Positions 56,235 through 60,721 of a stretch of 60,721 bases of DNA are shown one piece after another. A program made the position numbers and the translations under genes. A model generated the notes under the pieces. That model was given only the letters and a program-made list of their open reading frames with translations, made no database searches and was not told the origin of the DNA. Origin of the DNA: an uncultured Clostridia bacterium (GTDB lineage Bacteria; Bacillota; Clostridia; TANB77; CAG-508); assembly GCA_934122235.1 (NCBI GenBank), contig CAKOWE010000008.1:1-60721 (forward strand), written 5' to 3'. Numbering within the stretch: position 1 is the first letter of the stretch; each line of letters begins with the position of its first letter.

Positions 56235-56780
56235 ATGAAAAATCTAAAATTAGGTTCAAATAATTCAATAATACCTTTTAACACAATTGTCCCCACTGAT
56301 GTTAGTTACACTTATAACATATTGCAAGCAAATATCACTTCGTTAAAAACAATCTATCCATTTCTAGAAGTTGGATCTATAGGAAAAAGCGTTCTTGGTA
56401 ATCCAATCCCTTATATCCGTATAGGAAAAGGAAACAACAAAGTGTTTTACAGTGGTGCAATACATGCAAACGAATGTATAACTTCCACATTGCTTATGAA
56501 ATTTGTAGAAAACTTTGCCAATGCTTTTATAAACAACCAAACTATAAATAACTATAACATTCCACATATATTTAATACTACCTCTATTTACATAGTACCA
56601 ATGGTAAATCCTGATGGAGTAAGTCTAGTAAATGGTACTATTTTACCAGATACTAATACTTATAATTCTGCTAAAGAAATTGCAAGTAAATATCCACTAG
56701 TTCCATTTCCTAATGGTTGGAAAGCAAATATCGAAGGAGTGGATTTAAAAAACTTCCAACCATTTTGCAAAGTCTTGTAA
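56235..56780 (+). pseudogene. M14-family carboxypeptidase, 3' end lost at the mobile element junction
   Basis: An N-terminal fragment of a zinc carboxypeptidase, probably of the gamma-D-glutamyl-diamino acid endopeptidase type that trims peptidoglycan or spore peptides. Visible features are the first two zinc ligands in GAIHANECITS (H and E) and VPMVNPDGV. The conserved approach GWKANIEGVDL is present, but the expected continuation (an N-x-x-F/Y-P motif, the third zinc histidine and the catalytic glutamate) is replaced by about ten unrelated residues and a stop at 56780. Intact members are some 100 or more residues longer. The recombinase gene stop lies only nine bases beyond, so the gene was evidently cut by integration. 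The fragment has no complete zinc site and should be inactive as a peptidase. Confidence 0.8.
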
Positions 56781-56790
56781 CTACTGAAAT
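56741..56790. other. Probable attachment-site junction (attL side) of the mobile element
   Basis: The M14 coding sequence remains family-like through GTGGATTTAAA (about 56739-56750) and diverges afterwards. The recombinase gene ends at 56790. For large serine recombinases the attachment site normally flanks the recombinase gene, so the crossover should lie in this 50-base stretch. The other junction is outside the window. Confidence 0.55.
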
Positions 56791-58455
56791 TACACAACTT
56801 TGTATTTTTGATTTTCGTTAATTATTTCTTCAATTTTAATAAATTCATCTAGATTTTTATTAATAGAATTTAGTTTTGAAAAGTTAAAATATATGTATAT
56901 ATTTTTATCTTTATCTATTTCAATTTTATTGATTAATCGATATAAATAAATTTTATCTATCTTTTCTAATTCCAAAAATTGTTCTATTAAATTATCTAAT
57001 TCTTTTTCTTCTTTTGTAGTATTTTTTGTTTCTAATCTTAGCTCTGCTTGGCTAATTTTTTGTTCTAATTCTTTCTTTTGTTCGAATAATTTTATTCTTT
57101 TAAAATTAAATTTTTGCGATACTCTAACATAATCTTCCTCTTGTAAAATTCCTCTTAATTTATCCATATACATCTTGTCTAAATTATTGTTTATATCAAA
57201 TATAGCTTTATCAATTTGTTCGATTTTTTTCTTATATCCTTCTCTAATATCAAGAGTTTTGTTTTGATATTTTTCATAAACCCTATAAAAAATTTCTTTG
57301 TCAGCGTATATTTGGCATATCTTTTTTACAATATAAATAATATGCTTTTCAAACATCTCATAATTCATGTTTAGTGGATAGCACCCTCGTTCTTTTGCAT
57401 CACTGCAAGTTATATATGGATGTGATTTCGTGTTTCTTTTAGAATTCTTTTTAAGCACTATTTGCAGTTTTCTTTTGCAATGATAACAGTAAAGTAATCC
57501 TCTTAATAAATAATCATATTTAAGTTTGGTGTTGGTTCCTCTTTTTTCTATGATACATTGTACTTTTTCAAATGTATCTTTATCAATAATGGCTTCATGT
57601 GTATTATCGACTCTTATTTGATTCTCTTTTTCGACTGTTCTTATTTTCTTTACTTTATATGAAATAACGGATTTTTTATTTTGTACTGTATTTCCGATAT
57701 ATACCTCATTTTTTAACATATTGCATAGTGTTACTTCATTCCAATTATATTGTGTTTTGTTTTCATCTTGTACAGTTCCTGTTTTTCTATAACCTGTTGG
57801 AGATAAGTATTTGTTAGTATTTAAGTAATTTACTATCTCGCTACTTCCATGTCCATTTGCATACATATCAAAAATTTTTTCTACAATTCCTTTTACCTGC
57901 TCATCAATAATTAATTTATTTTTTATACCAGGATGTCTTTTATAGCCATAAGCAGCTATGCTACACATATATTCTCCATTTTTCTGTTTTTCCTTTAAAA
58001 CACTTCTAATTTTCTTTGAGATATCTTTAGCATACATATCATTCATAATGGCTTTAAAAGGTGTTATATCGTTATTTGTACTATCAATATAGGTATCTAT
58101 TCCATCTGTTATTGCAACATACCTAACATTGTTTTTTGGAAAATAGTCCTCAATATAAAAACCTGTTTTTATATAATCTCTTCCTAGTCTTGATAAGTCT
58201 TTTGTTATGACCATATTAATAGTTTGATTTTCAATATCTTGTAGCATCTGACAAAATCCAGGTCTATCAAAAGTTGTACCACTTACTCCATCATCAACGT
58301 ACTCTCTTATAAAGTTTAAATTGTTCTCCTTTACATATCTTTGCAAAATATTTCTTTGATTACCGATACTTTCGCTTTCTTGCTTGTCGCCATCTTCTCT
58401 AGATAATCGTATATACATTCCGTACTTTAAAGTTTTGGCTTCTTAAATCTAGCAT
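56790..58455 (-). CDS. Large serine recombinase (TndX/CcrB-type), read through a +1 shift at CGG
   Basis: About 554 residues. The resolvase-type catalytic domain has the nucleophile Ser18 in MYIRLSRED, then EYVDDGVSGTTFDRPGF and ITKDLSRLGRDY. The recombinase DNA-binding domain follows (AAYGYKRHPGIKNKLIIDE to about residue 270), then a zinc ribbon (CYHCKRKL with TCSDAKERGC) and a coiled coil. It integrates and excises the element. The best ribosome site, AGGAGG, precedes ATG 58455 by about four bases. That frame reads MLDLRSQNFKV and meets CGG at 58422, stopping at 58399 unless the C is skipped, after which GMYIRLS follows in frame. Internal initiation at ATG 58418 is possible, but no Shine-Dalgarno precedes it. 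Confidence 0.85.
58419..58422 (-). other. Putative +1 recoding site CGG-A at the start of the serine recombinase
   Basis: Minus-strand codons run AAA GTA CGG AAT GTA .. TAG. Skipping the C at 58422 gives GTA (C) GGA ATG TAT ATA and links the well-placed AGGAGG/ATG (58455) to the conserved catalytic domain. The zero-frame stop is at 58401-58399. Confidence 0.6.
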
Positions 58456-58530
58456 TTAACCTCCTATCCGTAATCATCTATGATTATACTATAACGTGCT
58501 CTTTAAATTTTTGCAAATGTTTTGTAATAA

Positions 58531-58677
58531 TTACTTACTCTTTACTTTTATACTTTCTAAATAATCCTTAAAAGCTAATCCTATTGTTTCTCCAATATTT
58601 TGCTTTTCTTCTGTAAAAATACAATATGTATTAAACTCTAGTTTATTATCTTTTGTTCTATTTTTATCCTCGATCAT
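58531..58677 (-). CDS. Small acidic/basic hypothetical protein of the element
   Basis: A 48-codon frame, ATG 58677 to TAA 58531, preceded by AGAAAGGA ten bases upstream. The peptide starts MIEDKNRTKD and ends with LAFKDYLESIKVKSK. It is soluble and charged, with no domain I recognise. It lies just upstream of the recombinase on the same strand, about 75 bases away, as small accessory genes often do in such elements. Supported by the ribosome site and position only. Confidence 0.5.
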   Translation of the reverse strand: MIEDKNRTKDNKLEFNTYCIFTEEKQNIGETIGLAFKDYLESIKVKSK

Positions 58678-58730
58678 ACTTATTCAAATCCTTTCTACCT
58701 AATACAGAATATTAAAGAAAACGGAATACT

Positions 58731-58759
58731 ATGACACTTAAATTAAGTGTATTTGTCAA
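58731..58759 (-). promoter_or_regulatory. Candidate promoter with palindromic operator for the recombinase unit
   Basis: A perfect TTGACA (58759-58754) on the minus strand has a weak -10 (TGTCAT, 17-base spacing). The perfect palindrome ACACTTAA-A-TTAAGTGT (58734-58750) lies between the two boxes, the typical place for a repressor site. Confidence 0.4.
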
Positions 58760-58825
58760 TGTGCAATTGGGTTACCTATACATATACGCGAGAAATATAT
58801 AAGTTGTCCCGATATTTTCATAAAT

Positions 58826-59070
58826 TTTTTCTTCCTAACCTTAACAGCGATTGAAAATAAAAAACGTTATGGGCAATTTTAAAATATTTTTCTTTCTAAC
58901 CTAAAAAGCGATTCAACTTTAAAAATCTTACGGGTAAATTTAATTTTTTCTTCTAATATTAACAGCAATTAAAATTAAAAAAAGGTTATGGGCAATTTAA
59001 AATTTCTCCTCTTAATCTTAACAGCGATTGAAAATTAAAATTATGACGGGTAAAATGGAAATTTTCTGAC
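58826..59070. repeat. Imperfect tandem array of four about 60-bp units
   Basis: Four degenerate copies occur with spacings of about 61, 57 and 59 bases, measured at the AGCG/AGCA core (58846, 58907, 58964, 59023). Each unit has a pyrimidine-rich start (TTTTTCTTCCTAACCTTAA), CAGCGATTGAAAAT and then an end motif. The end motif alternates: TTATGGGCAATTT in copies 1 and 3, ACGGGTAAA in copies 2 and 4. Spacers are not unique, so this is not CRISPR. It could be a protein-binding array (recombination directionality, replication or partition). Confidence 0.7.
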
Positions 59071-59184
59071 AAATACAAAAAAGGAGTAAGAACTTTAGTA
59101 TCTCAACTAATTTTCTCACTTCTTCACTTAATAATATTGTTAACAAATTATCTTATTACATATGATATTCTTCATAAATTTTTT

Positions 59185-59488
59185 CTAATATTGAAAAATT
59201 TCATCATGAATACGAAACATAGCAATTCTTATAGAAATAACTGAACTTCTTACAGCATTTAGAGTACAATGTTGCTCTTTTGCAATTGAAGATAATGTTT
59301 CTTTTTTTTAATTCAGTTGGTTGTAACCCATAGTATCTAATAAATCTTTCTTTTTGTAAATCAGTTTTCTTGGGTAGTTTAAGAACTACATTACAGATTT
59401 GTTCTTTATATCTATCAGAAATATTGTATTTTTTCATATAATCTAAAAGCAAACCTACTAAATCTCTTCTATCTGTAAATTTACTTAT
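59185..59488 (-). CDS. Sigma-70 region-4-like HTH protein, frame-shifted at an A8 run
   Basis: The frame starting near 59488 encodes KFTDRRDLVGLLLDYMKKY and continues to RFIRYYGLQPTELKK. It then meets a run of eight A (59302-59309). Removing one A links it to ETLSSIAKEQHCTLNAVRSSV and a stop at 59185, which together look like a sigma-70 region-4 helix-turn-helix of about 100 residues. Unshifted, it ends at 59204 with an unrelated Cys/Tyr-rich tail. The only good ribosome site, GGAGGTGG (59502-59495), sits nine bases before ATA at 59488; TTG at 59452 is the nearest standard start but has no good site. Polymerase slippage, a pseudogene or a sequencing error at the A-run are all possible. Proteins of this type regulate transfer or excision in many Firmicute elements. 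Confidence 0.5.
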
Positions 59489-59502
59489 GTTATACCACCT
59501 CC

Positions 59503-59706
59503 GATTTAAATAATTTAATAATCGATTATCAATCGTGGTATAACGTATATTTAGCTATTTGTCAGCATCCTTTTTAAAACTTTTATAAATAATTTTTGGA
59601 GAGCATTTTTTAATGCCCAAAATTCGCCAGCTTGGTGTTCTGACACCATTTTTGCTGTTTAGGAAATTTTCCCTAAAACCTTTTTGCCCGCTGGGAGAAT
59701 ATTTTT
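59503..59706 (-). other. Structured intergenic region of the element
   Basis: Between the sigma-like gene and the methyltransferase there are several short hairpins: GGTGT-TCTG-ACACC (about 59635-59648), GCATTTTTTAATGC (about 59604-59617) and an AATCGATTAT-type inverted repeat (about 59518-59530). A 32-codon frame (59649-59551, minus) opens MVSEHQAGEFWALKNAL but lacks a ribosome site. It may be a leader or regulatory RNA; I cannot assign a function. Confidence 0.4.
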
Positions 59707-59738
59707 TATAAAAAAACTGTGAAATTTAATTCACAGTT
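59707..59738 (-). terminator. Terminator of the methyltransferase gene
   Basis: A 9-bp stem AACTGTGAA / TTCACAGTT (59715-59738) is followed on the minus strand by a T-run (59714-59708), about 20 bases after the stop at 59757. Confidence 0.85.
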
Positions 59739-59756
59739 CACGAATTTTTTTTGAAA

Positions 59757-60721
59757 TTAATCTAAACTATTTTTTATTGCATTAGCAACTACATTAGCTA
59801 ATCTAACAGGAACCGCATTTCCTACCATTTTATATCCATCAGCTACATCTGTATAATAAAATTTAAAGCTATCTGGAAATGTCTGAATTCTTGCACATTC
59901 TCTAACAGTTAATCTTCTATACAAATCTTCTTTTCCTTTAACAAATTCTCTTTTGTTTTTTTCAACAAAAGTCATTTTGGGTGCTTGAGGATGTATAGGA
60001 GCATGTCTTCCTCCAGCTTGTATTGTAAATGATTGTTCATCCCAATTTCTAACACGATTTCTCGACATATATATAGTAGAAAATCCACCTGTCATATACT
60101 CATTATTGGGAAATTTACAATAAACTCCATTTGTTTTATTTTTTTCTAATGCTGGAATAGCTGTATCTTGTAAATCTCCAATAGCTTCTTTTAAATTTAC
60201 TCTCTTATCTAATGGTTTTGGAAATTCAAATTTTATATTTAAATCTTCTCTAAATCCTATATAAAATACCCTTTTTCTGTCTTGTGGTACTCCATAATCA
60301 GCGGCATTTACCAAATATAAATTAACATCATAACCTGTTTCTTTAAACATTTTTATAAAATTTTGTACTGCATCTTTATGTTTTTCTGCAAGCATACCTG
60401 ATACATTTTCTGCAACAAAAAATTTTGGTTTTTTGTCATTTAAAATTTTTATAAATTCATAAAATAATTTTCCTCTATCATCATTAATACCTTTGCATGC
60501 TCCAGCTTCACTCCAACTTTGACATGGTGGTCCTCCAATTATTCCATCACATTCAGGAATTTCGTTTAATGGTATTTTTCTTATATCTCTTTTATCTAAG
60601 TAATTGCTATGGTTTTTCTCATAAGTTTCCCATATTGATTTATCAAATTCATTTGCCCATTCTATTTCAAAACCAGCTTTTTCAAATCCTAAATCTAATC
60701 CACCAGCCCCTGAAAAAAGAC
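59757..60721 (-). CDS. DNA (cytosine-5) methyltransferase, 5' end outside the window
   Basis: Transfers methyl groups from S-adenosylmethionine to cytosine C5 in DNA. About 321 residues are visible; the frame stays open to 60721, so the start is missing. The ordered motifs are present: I, FSGAGGLDLGFEKAGF at the very edge; IV, GGPPCQSWSEAG with the catalytic cysteine; VI, ENVSG; VIII, QDRKRVFYIGF; then the target-recognition region (about 60130-59960), IX (RRLTVRECARIQTFPDSF) and X (GYKMVGNAVPVRLANVVA). Its role may be protective (partner endonuclease not visible) or epigenetic. It belongs to the mobile element and ends at its own terminator. Confidence 0.93.
   Translation of the reverse strand, partial: LFSGAGGLDLGFEKAGFEIEWANEFDKSIWETYEKNHSNYLDKRDIRKIPLNEIPECDGIIGGPPCQSWSEAGACKGINDDRGKLFYEFIKILNDKKPKFFVAENVSGMLAEKHKDAVQNFIKMFKETGYDVNLYLVNAADYGVPQDRKRVFYIGFREDLNIKFEFPKPLDKRVNLKEAIGDLQDTAIPALEKNKTNGVYCKFPNNEYMTGGFSTIYMSRNRVRNWDEQSFTIQAGGRHAPIHPQAPKMTFVEKNKREFVKGKEDLYRRLTVRECARIQTFPDSFKFYYTDVADGYKMVGNAVPVRLANVVANAIKNSLD

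Larger units (their letters stand above)
56745..60721 (-). mobile_element. Left part of an integrative element with a large serine recombinase
   Basis: Everything from the broken M14 gene to the window end reads as foreign cargo: a TndX-type serine recombinase beside the junction, a 48-codon protein, a tandem repeat array, a sigma-like HTH protein, a structured non-coding stretch and a DNA cytosine methyltransferase. Neither conjugation nor phage structural genes fall within the window, so ICE, mobilizable element and prophage remain open. Confidence 0.75.

Noticed and set aside
58826..59070. CRISPR array
   Set aside because: The repeats are degenerate, there are no unique spacers of constant length, and no cas gene is nearby.
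59551..59649. A 32-codon gene (MVSEHQAGEF..)
   Set aside because: No Shine-Dalgarno sequence, and it is embedded in a hairpin-rich stretch; noted only as a possible leader frame, not listed as a gene.

Overview
The window is very AT-rich DNA from an endospore-forming, Gram-positive Firmicute, most likely a member of the Clostridia. The evidence is spore genes (sleB-ypeB germination pair, an alpha/beta-type SASP, spoIIR, spmA-spmB), peptidoglycan genes (murF, ddl, murA), strong AGGAGG ribosome binding sites with frequent TTG/GTG starts, TTGACA/TATAAT promoters and a tRNA-Lys(CUU). No genus can be named from the sequence alone.

Layout: (1) 181-1418, a glycolipid synthase (ugtP-like) on the minus strand. 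(2) 1485-3655, sleB, ypeB and a SASP gene too short for ordinary ORF calling. (3) 3668-17511, a long minus-strand surface-polysaccharide operon. It contains a tagO-like initiator, a polymerase/ligase, a Wzm/Wzt-type ABC exporter, four glycosyltransferase genes plus a TagA-type enzyme, an FAD mutase-like enzyme, wecB and gtrA, and starts from a consensus promoter at 17570-17598. (4) 17727-24425, plus-strand murF-ddl-yqeK, then spoIIR, murA and a walJ-like hydrolase. (5) 24597-28678, a minus-strand cluster of sipW, tasA-like, an unknown surface protein, a second sipW, spmA and spmB, followed by a small membrane peptide with its own promoter. (6) 28996-33884, a four-part 2-hydroxyacyl-CoA dehydratase activator-like gene and a CAP-domain protein. 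(7) 34169-34244, tRNA-Lys. (8) 34363-55869, one gene of about 7,168 codons for a giant exported protein: RCC1 propellers, dozens of cadherin-like sandwiches, a dockerin-like segment, GLUG repeats and a C-terminal M23 peptidase. (9) 56235-60721, an M14 carboxypeptidase gene cut off by a mobile element with a large serine recombinase, a tandem repeat array, a sigma-like protein and a C5-cytosine methyltransferase that runs off the window.

The most unusual signal cuts across all of these. Four unrelated genes (ugtP-like, tagA-like, spmA and the element's serine recombinase) are each interrupted by the same one-base +1 frameshift. In all four the zero-frame codon at the break is CGG, and skipping its C restores the conserved protein with a glycine codon (GGA or GGT). 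In a hand scan of all the other coding sequence (roughly 18,700 codons in total, including the giant gene) I found no other in-frame CGG, although CGT, CGC and CGA are all used. This suggests that CGG is not read as an ordinary arginine codon here and instead provokes, or is decoded by, a +1 shift (skipping, or a CGGN quadruplet read as Gly). The mobile element appears adapted to the same rule. Sequencing error is the main alternative, but the inserted base is not in a homopolymer and all four cases are the same event.
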